Below are positions 47,485 to 58,938 of a stretch of 64,000 bases of DNA, one piece after another. Position 1 is the stretch's first letter, and every line of letters begins with the position of its first letter. This stretch comes from Lycium barbarum (lineage: Eukaryota > Streptophyta > Magnoliopsida > Solanales > Solanaceae). The stretch covers positions 50,614,950-50,678,949 of the forward strand of contig NC_083348.1 in NCBI RefSeq assembly GCF_019175385.1. The letters run 5' to 3'. A model generated the notes under the pieces. It did no database searches, was not told the origin of the DNA, and saw only the letters and a program-made list of their open reading frames with translations. The position numbers and the translations under genes are program-made.

Positions 47485-50400
47485 TGTCACGACCCGTCTA
47501 GGGGCCGTGACGAGTACCCGATACTTGTACCGAGCACCCCTTGTCTATCGTTTTACCTTTACCTCTTAGCCAGTCATGTAAACAGAGCCATTTTGTTTTT
47601 TGGACATTAACATTAGCGGCGTCATTCTGAACATAGACTAATAAACTTCGTTATCACTTATACATCAACATTAACATGCCAAAACACCATATATCTAACT
47701 GTACTTAACTGACTGTACATAACTGTCTACGAGCCTCTAGACGTAGTACACTTATACATAGAAAGGGCTGAGTACTGCCATGCCCGAATATATATACACA
47801 AAATAGTACCAAGGAAGTGAGGCTCCGGAATAACTGGAGCACTGTCAACACTGCTGGTAGAGCTTCTAAGTATCAAATCCGCCTGTCTGCTGACCTGCGC
47901 GGCATGAAACGCAGCGTCCACAAGAAGGGACGTCAGTACGAATAGTGTACCGAGTATGTAAGGCATGAATAGTAATATACAGAAAATATGAATCATGTAT
48001 AATGACATAAGAGAGTTACGACACATGTCCTGGGATAGAAACATAACCTGTATATATATATACCCTTGGCAGGTGCTATGCGTACTTAGCTTCCCTTTAA
48101 GAATCTTTCCTTGTTCATATACATATACATATAAAATAGGACATCTCATATTGTCGAGGCGTCGGCAGCCGATCCATTTAACCATAAATATACACATCCC
48201 GCGTCCGGGACGATATCATATCATGTAATGCCAACTGATCAGGTGGATATGCGTTCATAACGCTCTGCCCTTACCTCCATTTTCCCCGTATACATATGCA
48301 TATATCATGTACATATATCAACGTCTATAGCTCTCTAGCTCTTTTATCATATACATATACGTGTGTCATGTAGGTACATCAGCGTCTATAGCGCTCTGGT
48401 GCTTTTATCATATACATATACGTGTGTCATGTAGGTACATCAGCGTCTATAGCGCTCTGGTGCTTTTATCATATACATATACGTGTGTCATGTAGGTACA
48501 TCAGCGTCTATAGCGCTCTGGTGCTTTTATCATATACATATACGTGTGTCATGTAGGTACATCAGCGTCTATAGCGCTCTAGCTCTTTCGCCATGTGCAT
48601 ATTTTAAAAATATATATGCATATCCTACATACATTTACATGTCTTATATGCATTTACGTATCCTATAAACATATATCTCATATGCACGCAGGAGAGCCCA
48701 AAGAAGCATCATGTAGTCATCGGAGTGACGTAAAGTCGGTAACCTCCGATTACATTATAGAATACTCGTGATCGCTTTGTCTCACCTTGAAGGAACGAGT
48801 ATTTTAAGGTGAGATTATCAACGGGGAATAATATTAAAGTAAACGTAGAATGAAATCGAGGCATCATAGATGACAGTTCATAGACTTTGAAATCTTTTAG
48901 AAAATAAAGTCATAGCTAGGAAATATAAATAATATTCAAAAATTAGTTTATCATTTTCATGTTTACATAAGATACTTAGCTTAGTCATCTTAGTCATAGA
49001 GTCGTTCCGGTAGTACGTATCATAGGCATATTCTCTTATCTAACATCATTGTTATCATTATCGTCATGGAAGTGCCCTCGTTAGAGGAGTCATAGTATTT
49101 ATCATTTGGTAACGAAATCGGGATCAAAGGTTCCCTTTGGATTCACTTCAAGTAAGTCAAGCAAGACTGTAAGGAAAAATCCGAGAGTAGCGGTCCCACC
49201 TCGGGCCGGATGAGGTAGCGTATACGATTTACGTATGTTACGTGTCATAGCGTTACTTGTGAGGGTCTTAGGGTAATCGGGTCCCATTTATACAAGTTCT
49301 AAGGGTGTAGGGGGTTTTTCCAACAATTGGCACACTTTCTAGTTCAATTCTATTGAACAAAACGTGGAAAACTTTAGGTACGGATTCCGGGGAACCGAGT
49401 TGTCCCCGAGGCTCGTACCCAACTTATTTCAACTAAGACATGCCATAGAAAGAAGGGTGAAGCCTTACATACCTCTTTCCGCTTCTTTTGCTATTCCGAA
49501 TTCACGTTGCAATCTCGTCAAAATCTGCAAATTGGTCACATTTACCCAAACTTTCATTAGGGTACTTAGAGTTAGAATCTTAAGGAACCACTTGGCTACC
49601 GAAATTTCGGCAGCACTTCCTCTGTAAATATACCATCCTCAACATTTACCTAGCAAGTTTTCAATCGACAACAACCCGGGAATTCAAACCCGTCCAAACT
49701 ATTAACATAACTCAACCACACTAACAATTTCCATATTCAATCCAAGATACATTATAACAACTTAATCAACTTACTACTTCTTTCAAAACCTTCCAACTCC
49801 AATGAAAACAATAACAACCTTATAATATATATTCCAACAACACCATACTAATATCATTATCTTCCATACATGTAAGAACATAATATTCAATTTACATAAT
49901 CTTCCAAGACAAGCCTCCAACTACTAATACTTCACTAAGCTCATTAGGCTTTTGTTTGCAATATAAAATCCACAACACAACAACCAACATACTAAATAAA
50001 ACTTGCTCACCATGCATTCATGATTCACCAAATATACATGGCTATACATGTGATATACAACTCACCGCCACACAACTATATTCTTGCTATTCATGAATTT
50101 CACTCACTTTTGCACACTACAACATGCAAAAATATCCATAACATGTAAAGAATAAGTTCTTACCTTCTTCCTTGATCTTTCACTTAGCTAAGTCTTGCAA
50201 CTTGCTAGAATATGATTTTTTCTTGCTCCAAAGACCACTCCACCTTGCTAGGAATCCTTTAATTGGTAGAAAATAATTTTTGAAGAAATTTTTGTCAATT
50301 TTCTTGTCAATTTTTGCACTTGGCCGAAATGGCCTTGGAGATTTCTCCTTCTTTCCTTTTTCTCAAGTGTTCTTGAAGTTTCTAATGAGATATGGCTCAT

Positions 50401-50908
50401 TAATTGATCCTTTATATTAATTATCACATGGATAATTAATAAAATCATGGGCTTGGGCCATGTTGGCCGGCCATCCCTCACAAATTTGGGCCTTATTATT
50501 ATTTTTTGATTTTTTGGGCCAACCCGGTTGGTCCCGAGTTGGACTTAGCCCACTGACCTTTCGACCTTAAAACGTCCATATCTCCTTCTACCGACGTCAC
50601 CTGGGGACCCACGACTATGCTTGGAAATCTAATTCAATTATCTACAACTTCTATATCTTGGTACTCTTCCAAATTCCAAACTTATAATACCGTTTTTGCC
50701 CCTTGAAGTCAGATCACCCGAAAACGTTTTCTTAAAAATATTCGTTTGGAGGACTTCCACTTTGATTTGGCCCAAGGGTCCTTCTTGAGTCGTGTTTAAC
50801 TTCTCATATGTGATTCATATGAATTTTTTTAGATGTCCCAAAAAAAATCTCGATGTGTGGGTCCCACCTCAGCAAATAATCTAACGTTAAAAAATACGGG
50901 ATATAACA
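47485..50908 (-). repeat. Family B 3' LTR
   Basis: Sense TGTTATATCCCG...GGGTCGTGACA. Hairpin module 47895-47953, a single CCCGCGTCCGGG unit (48197-48208), the 61-bp repeat (48341-48584), donor-like block 49439-49474. The TATA-like region is near 50415-50425. Confidence 0.93.
48341..48584 (-). repeat. 61-bp tandem repeat in family B LTR
   Basis: Four copies starting at 48341, 48402, 48463 and 48524; each contains TACGTGTGTCATGTAGGTAC and AGCGTCTATAGCGCTCT. The partner LTR also has four (53388, 53449, 53510, 53571). Family A has only two degenerate units around 5030-5120. Confidence 0.92.
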
Positions 50909-50925
50909 TTCTCCCCCCCTTTAGA
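50909..50925 (-). other. Polypurine tract of family B
   Basis: Sense CTAAAGGGGGGGAGAA directly before TGTTATATCCCG. Confidence 0.9.
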
Positions 50926-51685
50926 TCATTCGTCTTCGAATGTTAAACTGGCCTCATAGTGTATCATAATACTTCGGGGAGGTCTCCTTCGTAGACATCT
51001 CGCATGTCGCTTAGGTCGCTTTTATGTCGTAAGTCCATTGAGTAAGCTCTGAACGTTGGCCCTACGTTAATAAGTCCCCTTTCTGTCACGCTTTCTCCTC
51101 TTCCATTAGTCTTGTCCGTCTCAGCCTACATGACTTTTATAGGGTTTGTAACCACTCCACACACTCTAATTTACATTGGACTACCTAGTAACACATTCGT
51201 CTCTTGTTCCCACATTTGTGAAAATTTCAGCATATTTCCCAGGGGGTCACCCATCCTGAGATTGCTCTCACCCTAGCACGCTTAACCTTGAAACTCTGGT
51301 GCATTTTAATACGTGAACGCTGGTGTAATTTTACCGACTGCCCCATACGGCCTTTGTCACATTATTTAAAGTAAGTCGGGGTTCCAACAGCTCCCCAAAC
51401 GTCCTCACGGCGGGTCCCGCTCTTATCTTCACTTTCCTAACCATACAACTACCATATTGCCTCTGCTTAAATCTTCGCTATTTACTCCTATCCATACATA
51501 TAACTATCTTTTACCGGGGTTTCTAAATTCACACTGGTGGCGGGGACATCTCAGTCGCTATTACTTATAACCGTTAAATCTTTGACCCCTTTTTGAATTT
51601 CTACCTGCCGTTATTAATTAGTATTCCTGCAGAGGTTACGTATACATAGAAATTTTTAAAGAAAATCTCATATACCTATAGTCGA
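50926..51685 (-). other. Family B 3' noncoding module
   Basis: Matches the family A module (7251-7932) in order, including the 5S-like block at 51234-51301. No coding domain seen. Confidence 0.75.
51234..51301 (-). other. 5S-rRNA-derived block in family B
   Basis: Gapless alignment to plant 5S rRNA (recalled), about 52 of 68 positions. It keeps GTTAAGCGTGCT, AGGATGGGTGACC and CCTGGGAA. An ACCAGC also sits exactly 23 nt upstream of the aligned start, as in 5S rRNA, so homology probably extends further 5'. Differences from 5S partly differ from those in family A, so the two were not copied from each other recently. Confidence 0.8.
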
Positions 51686-52315
51686 TCAATCTCGAGCCTG
51701 GCCCGGGGAACTACCATGTGAAGTATATTCTTCATTCTCGCCTGTCTGCTCATCGCTCGCCCGACCCTCGTCATTTCTCACGTCAGAATCCGAAGAGAAT
51801 AGCGGTGATTCCTGGTTCTCTGATGGCCGGAACAAGGGACAGGAGAAATCCGTAGCACTCTCCGAGGTGGCCGGACTGGCACGGTCCTCCATCACGGGAG
51901 TAACTGGCGTACCCCCGGAAGCCTCCTCATCCGTCATCCCAGAAGAGTGCTCTGACGGGTCTGTGCCATAACTATCCTCCTCCCTGGAGGTAAGAAGCTC
52001 CGGGGGAGTCATCGTCGAATCCTCTGAGGGATCTGTATCATAGCCACTGTCTGTGGAGTCCCCTGCTCTAGGGGTCAGAATCTCTGGAGGAATTGTCGTT
52101 GGGTCCTCCGACAGATCCGTATCATAGCTGTCCTCCGCGGGATCCTCCGCTCTGGGAGTCAGGAAATCCGGAGGAGTTGTGGCTGGGTCCTCTGACGGGT
52201 CTGACTCAATCGAATAGCCGAGGCTCCCCCTACTCGGCTCTGGAGATACTCTAGGTGCCTTACTGGTGCCCCTATCATCTGAAGTTGATCTCTTCATCGA
52301 CAGTACTGAAACCAT
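51686..52315 (-). CDS. Acidic repeat protein of family B, unknown function
   Basis: 209 residues from the first ATG; Met7 is the likely start if the TTTCAG just before it is a splice acceptor, as proposed for family A. About 48 D/E against about 14 K/R. No tryptophan, no zinc knuckle, no membrane segment. Residues 39-66, 67-94 and 95-118 are three related units (consensus DPSEDPTTxPPExLTPR...SYDT) with a fourth start at 119. The rest is Ser/Glu-rich (MTDEEASGG, FSSDSDVRNDEG). It is probably disordered. I do not recognise the family. The leader and first bases (ATGGTTTCAGTA) are those of the family A gag, so this frame sits in the gag position. Open frame despite 0.9% LTR divergence; it could be a real protein or an unselected frame. 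Confidence 0.7.
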   Translation of the reverse strand: MVSVLSMKRSTSDDRGTSKAPRVSPEPSRGSLGYSIESDPSEDPATTPPDFLTPRAEDPAEDSYDTDLSEDPTTIPPEILTPRAGDSTDSGYDTDPSEDSTMTPPELLTSREEDSYGTDPSEHSSGMTDEEASGGTPVTPVMEDRASPATSESATDFSCPLFRPSENQESPLFSSDSDVRNDEGRASDEQTGENEEYTSHGSSPGQARD

Positions 52316-52500
52316 AGCATAGGATTAGGAAAGGAATGTGGAAGCCTGGTAGCATAGCTCTATCGCACAATCTTAGAATACAAGGAAGGTCATATTTCCT
52401 AAATGCCCTGTAGCCTTCTGTTTATAAGTGTGGCGCGCAACACACCCATAAACAAGACTCTACTGGACACGGCTCGTAGACAAACTCTTAGGACCGAACT

Positions 52501-52512
52501 GCTCTGATACCA
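52501..52512 (-). other. Primer-binding site of family B
   Basis: GCTCTGATACCA on the plus strand, four bases before the LTR at 52517. Confidence 0.95.
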
Positions 52513-52516
52513 CTTC

Positions 52517-55500
52517 TGTCACGACCTGTCTAGGGGTCGTGACGAGTACCCGATACTTGTACCGAGCACCCCTTGTCTATCGTTTTACCTTTACCTCTTA
52601 GCCAGCCATGTAAACAGAGCCATTTTGTTTTTTGGACATTAACATTAGCGGCGTCATTCTGAACATAGACTAATAAACTTCGTTATCACTTATACATCAA
52701 CATTAACATGCCAAAACACCATATATCTAACTGTACTTAACTGACTGTACATAACTGTCTACGAGCCTCTAGACGTAGTACACTTATACATAGAAAGGGC
52801 TGAGTACTGCCATGCCCGAATATATATACACAAAATAGTACCAAGGAAGTGAGGCTCCGGAATAACTGGAGCACTGTCAACACTGCCGGTAGAGCTTCTA
52901 AGTATCAAATCCGCCTGTCTGCTGACCTGCGCGGCATGAAACGCAGCGTCCACAAGAAGGGACGTCAGTACGAATAGTGTACCGAGTATGTAAGGCATGA
53001 ATAGTAATATACAGGAAATATGAATCATGTATAATGACATAAGAGAGTTACGACACATGTCCTGGGATAGAAACATAACCTGTATATATATATACCCTTG
53101 GCAGGTGCTATGCGTACTTAGCTTCCCTTTAAGAATCTTTCCTTGTTCATATACATATACATATAAAATAGGACATCTCATATTGCCGAGGCGTCGGCAG
53201 CCGATCCATTTAACCATAAATATACACATCCCGCGTCCGGGCATCCCGCGTCCGGGACGATATCATATCATGTAATGCCAACTGATCAGGTGGATATGCG
53301 TTCATAACGCTCTGCCCTTACCTCCATTTTCCCCGTATACATATGTATATATCATGTACATATATCAACGTCTATAGCTCTCTAGCTCTTTTATCATATA
53401 CATATACGTGTGTCATGTAGGTACATCAGCGTCTATAACGCTCTGGTGCTTTTATCATATACATATACGTGTGTCATGTAGGTACATCAGCGTCTATAGC
53501 GCTCTGGTGCTTTTATCATATACATATACGTGTGTCATGTAGGTACATCAGCGTCTATAGCGCTCTGGTGCTTTTATCATATACATATACGTGTGTTATG
53601 TAGGTACATCAGCGTCTATAGCGCTCTAGCTCTTTCGTCATGTGCATATTTTAAAAATATATATGCATATCCTACATACATTTACATGTCTTATATGCAT
53701 TTACGTATCCTATAAACATATATCTCATATGCACGCAGGAGAGCCCAAAGAAGCATCATGTAGTCGTCGGAGTGACGTAAAGTCGGTAACCTCCGATTAC
53801 ATTATAGAATACTCGTGATCGCTTTGTCTCACCTTGAAGGAACGAGTATTTTAAGGTGAGACTATCAACGGGGAATAATATTAAAGTAAACGTAGAATGA
53901 AATCGGGGCATCATAGATGACAGTTCATAGACTTTGAAATCTTTTAGAAAATAAAGTCATAGCTAGGAAATATAAATAATATTCAAAAATTAGTTTATCA
54001 TTTTCATGTTTACATAAGATACTTAGTTTAGTCATCTTAGTCATAGAGTCGTTCCGGTAGTACGTATCATAGGCATATTCTCTTATCTAACATCATTGTT
54101 ATCATTATCGTCATGGAAGTGCCCTCGTTAGAGGAGTCATAGTATTTATCATTTGGTAACGAAATCGGGATCAAAGGTTCCCTTTGGATTCACTTCAAGT
54201 AAGTCAAGCAAGACTGTAAGGAAAAATCCGAGAGTAGCGGGCCCACCTCGGGCCGGATGAGGTAGCGTATGCGATTTACGTATGTTACGTGTCATAGCGT
54301 TACTTGTGAGGGTCTTAGGGTAATAGGGTCCCATTTATACAAGTTCTAAGGGTGTAGGGGGTTTTTCCAACAATTGGCACACTTTCTAGTTCAATTCTAT
54401 TGAACAAAAAGTGGAAAACTTTAGGTGCGGAATCCGGGGAACCGAGTTGTCCCCGAGGCTCGTACCCAACTTATTTCAACTAAGACATGCCATAGAAAGA
54501 AGGGTGAAGCCTTACATACCTCTTTCCGCTTCTTTTGCTATTCCGAATTCACGTTGCAATCTCGTCAAAATTTGCAAATTGGTCACATTTACCCAAACTT
54601 TCATTAGGGTACTTAGAGTTAGAATCTTAAGGAACCACTTGGCTACCGAAATTTCGGCAGCACTTCCTCTGTAAATATACCATCCTCAACATTTACCTAG
54701 CAAGTTTTCAATCGACAACAACCCGGGAATTCAAACCCGTCCAAACTATTAACATAACTCAACCACACTAACAATTTCCATATTCAATCCAAGATACATT
54801 ATAACAACTTAATCAACTTACTACTTCTTTCAAAACCTTCCAACTCCAATGAAAACAATAACAACCTTATAATATATATTCCAACAACACCATACTAATA
54901 TCATTATCTTCCATACATGTAAGAACATAATATTCAATTTACATAATCTTCCAAGACAAGCCTCCAACTACTAATACTTCACTAAGCTCATTAGGCTTTT
55001 GTTTGCAATATAAAATCCACAACACAACAACCAACATACTAAATAAAACTTGCTCACCATGCATTCATGATTCACCAAATATACACGGCTATACATGTGA
55101 TATACAACTCACCGCCACACAACTATATTCTTGCTATTCATGAATTTCACTCACTTTTGCACACTACAACATGCAAAAATATCCATAACATGTAAAGAAT
55201 AAGTTCTTACCTTCTTCCTTGATCTTTCACTTAGCTAAGTCTTGCAACTTGCTAGAATATGAATATTTCTTGCTCCAAAGACCACTCCACCTTGCTAGGA
55301 ATCCTTTAATTGGTAGAAAATAATTTTTGAAGAAATTTTTGTCAATTTTCTTGTCAATTTTTGCACTTGGCCGAAATGGCCTTGGAGATTTCTCCTTCTT
55401 TCCTTTTTCTCAAGTGTTCTTGAAGTTTCTAATGAGATATGGCTCATTAATTGATCCTTTATATTAATTATCACATGGATAATTAATAAAATCATGGGCT

Positions 55501-55956
55501 TGGGCCATGTTGGCCGGCCATCCCTCACAAATTTGGGCCTTATTATTATTTTTTGATTTTTTTGGGCCAACCCGGTTGGTCCCGAGTTGGACCTAGCCCA
55601 CTGACCTTTCGACCTTAAAACGTCCATATCTCCTTGTACCGACGTCACCTGGGGACCCACGACTATGGTTGGAAATCTAATTCAATTATCTACAACTTCT
55701 ATATCTTGGTACTCTTCCAAATTCCAAACTTATAATACCGTTTTTGCCCCTTGAAGTCAGATCACCCGAAAACGTTTTCTTAAAAATATTCGTTTGGAGG
55801 ACTTCCACTTTGATTTGGCCCAAGGGTCCTTCTTGAGTCGTGTTTAACTTCTCATATGTGATTCATATGAATTTTTTTAGATGTCCCAAAAAAAATCTCG
55901 ATGTGTGGGTCCCACCTCAGCAAATAATCTAACGTTCAAAAATACGGGATATAACA
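52517..55956 (-). repeat. Family B 5' LTR
   Basis: Partner of 47485-50908. It carries two CCCGCGTCCGGG units (one in the other copy), four 61-bp repeats, the hairpin module (52927-52985) and the donor-like block (54486-54521). A TATA-like AATATAAAGG in sense lies near 55456-55465. Confidence 0.93.
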
Positions 55957-55961
55957 GTCCT
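55957..55961. repeat. Target-site duplication GTCCT (right)
   Basis: Matches 47480-47484. LARD2 leader sequence resumes. Confidence 0.93.
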
Positions 55962-56049
55962 GTAGCTTCCTGTTTATAAATGTGGTGCATAACACACCGA
56001 TAAACAAGACTCTACTAGACACGGTCTGTAGAGACTCCGAGGATGAACT

Positions 56050-56061
56050 GCTCTGATACCA
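56050..56061 (-). other. Primer-binding site of LARD2
   Basis: GCTCTGATACCA on the plus strand, four bases before the LTR at 56066. Confidence 0.95.
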
Positions 56062-56065
56062 CTTT

Positions 56066-56815
56066 TGTCACGACCCAACCCCGTGGGCCATGACTAGTGC
56101 CCGAGCTGGACACCCGTATACATACCTGTTAGATATAGTCAAACTGAATCTAAGAACAATATGGAAACTTGCGAAAGAACTCCAAAGGTTCATAACGTCA
56201 TCATACGTATATATCCAGATAACCTGTCTCCTGAGGAGTCACGACTAATCAAAACATAATATGATACGCAAGCCGACAAGGCTGCCACTACATATCAATA
56301 CCATAACCAAGCCGACAAGGCTGCCACTACAGACGAACATATCCATAGCACATCTTATAGACACAGCTGAACAAAACCTATACACAACCCACACCTATGT
56401 CGACAGACCTCTAAGAGTACAAGAGTGAAATATGACGGGACAGGGCCCCGTCGTACCCCTGGATATATATATATATATGAGTCTATATAGACGATCTGCA
56501 CCAAAATATCTGGGCTCCGAAAAAATGGAGCTTTCCAAACAGCTAAGCAGAAGTCCTAAGCTGGAGGATCACCAAATCGAGTATCTGTACCTGCGGGCAT
56601 GAAATGCAGCCCCCCGAAGAAAGGGGGTCAGTACGAGATATGTACTGAGTATATAAAGCATGAAATACAATAAAGAGGGTCATGACTGAAACAGAGATTA
56701 CATGAGACAAGTATGACAATCAGAGATACCAATACACTTGCCTTATGAAATGTAAATCATGCATATCATTACCATATATCATAGCCGGCCCATCATGGGA
56801 CTCGGTGAATAAAGT

Positions 56816-56856
<41 letters not shown>

Positions 56857-58676
56857 GTACCCGGCCCTCTAGTGAGGGACTCGGTGAACAATGCAGTGAA
56901 ACTGTGCACGAAAACATACCTGGCCCGGGACTCGGAGAAAGATATATTGAGGCATGCACGAGCAGAATAGTGAGAAACCATATGCAAACTAAGTCATATC
57001 TGAGACTCGATAGAATAATCAAAATGAACTATCATTTGAAAATCAAGACAATAATCATATCAAGTACCCTTCGAATGTCACAATGGATTATATCACAATA
57101 GGAGGCCTGAAATCATAGACACGTATCAAAACATAATAAAATAAGTCCTGGGAATCAAGAACATTAGCCATCCTAGTGTCTCTAAGAATAGGAGCTTCTT
57201 TGGAGTCATATACACGTCGTCTGTTTGTTTTATCAAGATCATGCCAAAAAGAAGGAAGAGTTAGCTTTACATACCTTACGTCGTCCAAGGAACTCAACTT
57301 AATCACGAACTTTTCACAATTAGTATGCCAACCTATAATCGTAAGAATATGCACGTGACTTAAGAAGGCTTTCGAATATCATATATATTAATAAATAACT
57401 AAATTCTAAAACTAAACGGGCAGCATCTCCCCTATATCATTAGTATCTCCCAATTCGGTATATCACCACAACAGCCCAACAACAACAAATAAATCTCAAA
57501 AACACAACAATATACTTAATTTACTGCAACAATCCATCCAATATATATCCTTAAAATCAATCCCTTAAACTTATCTTTATTTCTAACGGAATTTCGACAG
57601 CATTTCCTTTCTATTCTGAACAATCCCAATACCTCAATTCAGCTAACAAACCATTAATATCAACATTAACAAAAACACCCAACATTTATCCACAATAATT
57701 TAACTAAATCCACCAAAAGATCCATCCAAATCAACACCTAATCCCCAACTACTTAATACAACATATACGACAATTACATCAATATTTCCAACATTCTAAT
57801 CCGCCAAATCTATCCATAAACATGTAAATAACATCACAGACAACTTAAACATACCTTATGTAGTCCATAACCACGAAATCAACACCATCCAAAGCTAATT
57901 TTTGGTTCAAAAGGATGACAATAACTTGTTCTTCACTTCACTCTTCACGGGCCTCGAGATTTGGGGCCTCGAACTTGATCAAACTCTCACTTTCTCTCTC
58001 TAATCTCTCCTCCCTCTCTCTCTAACCTTCCATAAGCTTGCTGAACTTTATATCACATTATCATGCTGTTTATGACTTGTTTGGAGTCTATTTATAGTGA
58101 CCAAGAGCGGTGGAGTGGTCCTGCCACGTGTTCACCACGTGTCAGGCTCTCTACTTGCGGCCAGCGCCTTTGTTCAGTAAAACAGTCATATCTCTTGATT
58201 CCGATATCGAATAAATTCCCACGACCTATTGTTGGAAAGATAATTAAATTATCTACAACTTTCATTTTAGGATGTGTCCCAAATTCCCAAATAATGATGG
58301 GGTTATGGTCTCCCGAAGTCAGATCACCCAAAAACGTAACTTAAAAACATCTTTTTGGAGGGCTTACACTTGGATTTGGCTCAGGGGTCCTTCTTGAGTT
58401 GTGTTTAACTTCACATATATTGTCCATATAACTTATCATATGTCCTTTATAAAAATCCCATCATGTGGGCCCTACCTCAACTTACGGTTACAAGGGCTAT
58501 ATATCTTTTAACGTATCATTCTAATCATATTGTACGAATTCCAAATATTATACTTATGCTATCCTCATGCTACTACAGTAGAATTTCATTCTTTATGCTT
58601 GTAATATTTTCTCCTCCTCGAGCTCACATTAAGCCGTTTGTAGCCTTAGTAACACGAAAGTTTCTGGGGTGTAACA
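56066..58676 (-). repeat. LARD2 5' LTR
   Basis: 2,611 bp. Hairpin module 56591-56647, TA microsatellite (about 56820-56854), donor-like block 57240-57276, promoter 58089-58141. Differs from the 3' copy at scattered sites and by small indels, including an AT insertion near 56465-56478. Confidence 0.93.
58089..58141 (-). promoter_or_regulatory. LARD2 promoter: two G-boxes and a TATA box
   Basis: TATTTATA on the plus strand (58089-58096; sense TATAAATA) with CACGTG at 58125-58130 and 58136-58141 upstream in sense. The same set occurs in LARD3 at 59464-59516 and in the LARD2 3' LTR. Expected to drive Pol II transcription. Confidence 0.7.
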
Positions 58677-58938
58677 TACTTGAACATCAAATATAACAAT
58701 CCTATCAAGTACCCCTCAAATGTCACTATGGATTAAATTAAATAGAACTTCAAGAATCATAGACACGTATCAAGATAATGTGAAATAGGTTCTGGATATA
58801 AAAACATTAGCCATCTTAGTGTCTCTAAGAATAAGAGTTTCTTTGAAGTTATATGCTCGTCGTCTATTTGTCTCATAAAGATCATGCCAAAAGAAAGAAG
58901 GGTTAGCTTCACACACCTTGATTTACGACCCTCGAAAC
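58677..58938 (-). repeat. Truncated Tekay-like LTR fragment, right part
   Basis: Continues 36818-37036 after LARD2. Matches the reverse of the Tekay LTR 35380-35640 and contains a decayed donor-like block (58883-58918, sense AGGTGTGTGAAGC). Its end GAAAC (58934-58938) is the presumed TSD of LARD3. Confidence 0.8.

Larger units (their letters stand above)
47485..55956 (-). mobile_element. Family B: complete element with an acidic repeat ORF in place of gag-pol
   Basis: 8,472 bp with TSD GTCCT. LTRs are 47485-50908 (3,424 bp) and 52517-55956 (3,440 bp), differing by roughly 30 substitutions plus a 15-bp CATCCCGCGTCCGGG duplication (about 0.9%), so it is older than family A. The internal part is only 1,608 bp: PBS, leader, one 209-codon ORF, 3' module with a 5S-like block, purine tract. 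It carries no gag, RT or integrase. Leader and 3' module match family A, so A and B are one lineage with exchanged coding parts. Confidence 0.93.
37037..58676 (-). mobile_element. LARD2: noncoding element holding two later insertions
   Basis: Without its guests (37677-40970 and 47485-55961) it is about 9.9 kb: LTRs of about 2.61-2.62 kb, a 4.6-kb noncoding internal region, PBS and purine tract, TSD TACTT. Its internal region is homologous to LARD1 over its length, in the opposite direction, and again lacks coding domains. Its LTR start (TGTTACACCCCAGAAAA) differs from LARD1 (TGTTACATCCCGCATTT), although the distal LTR halves match. Confidence 0.92.

Noticed and set aside
48341..48584. CRISPR-like regular repeats
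   Set aside because: Units are contiguous 61-bp tandem repeats without unique spacers, inside a plant LTR.
52759..53244. 161-codon minus-strand frame in family B LTR (and its partner at 47727-48197)
   Set aside because: Present twice only because the LTR is duplicated. It crosses the hairpin module, has no known domain and differs in length between copies. Treated as a chance frame.
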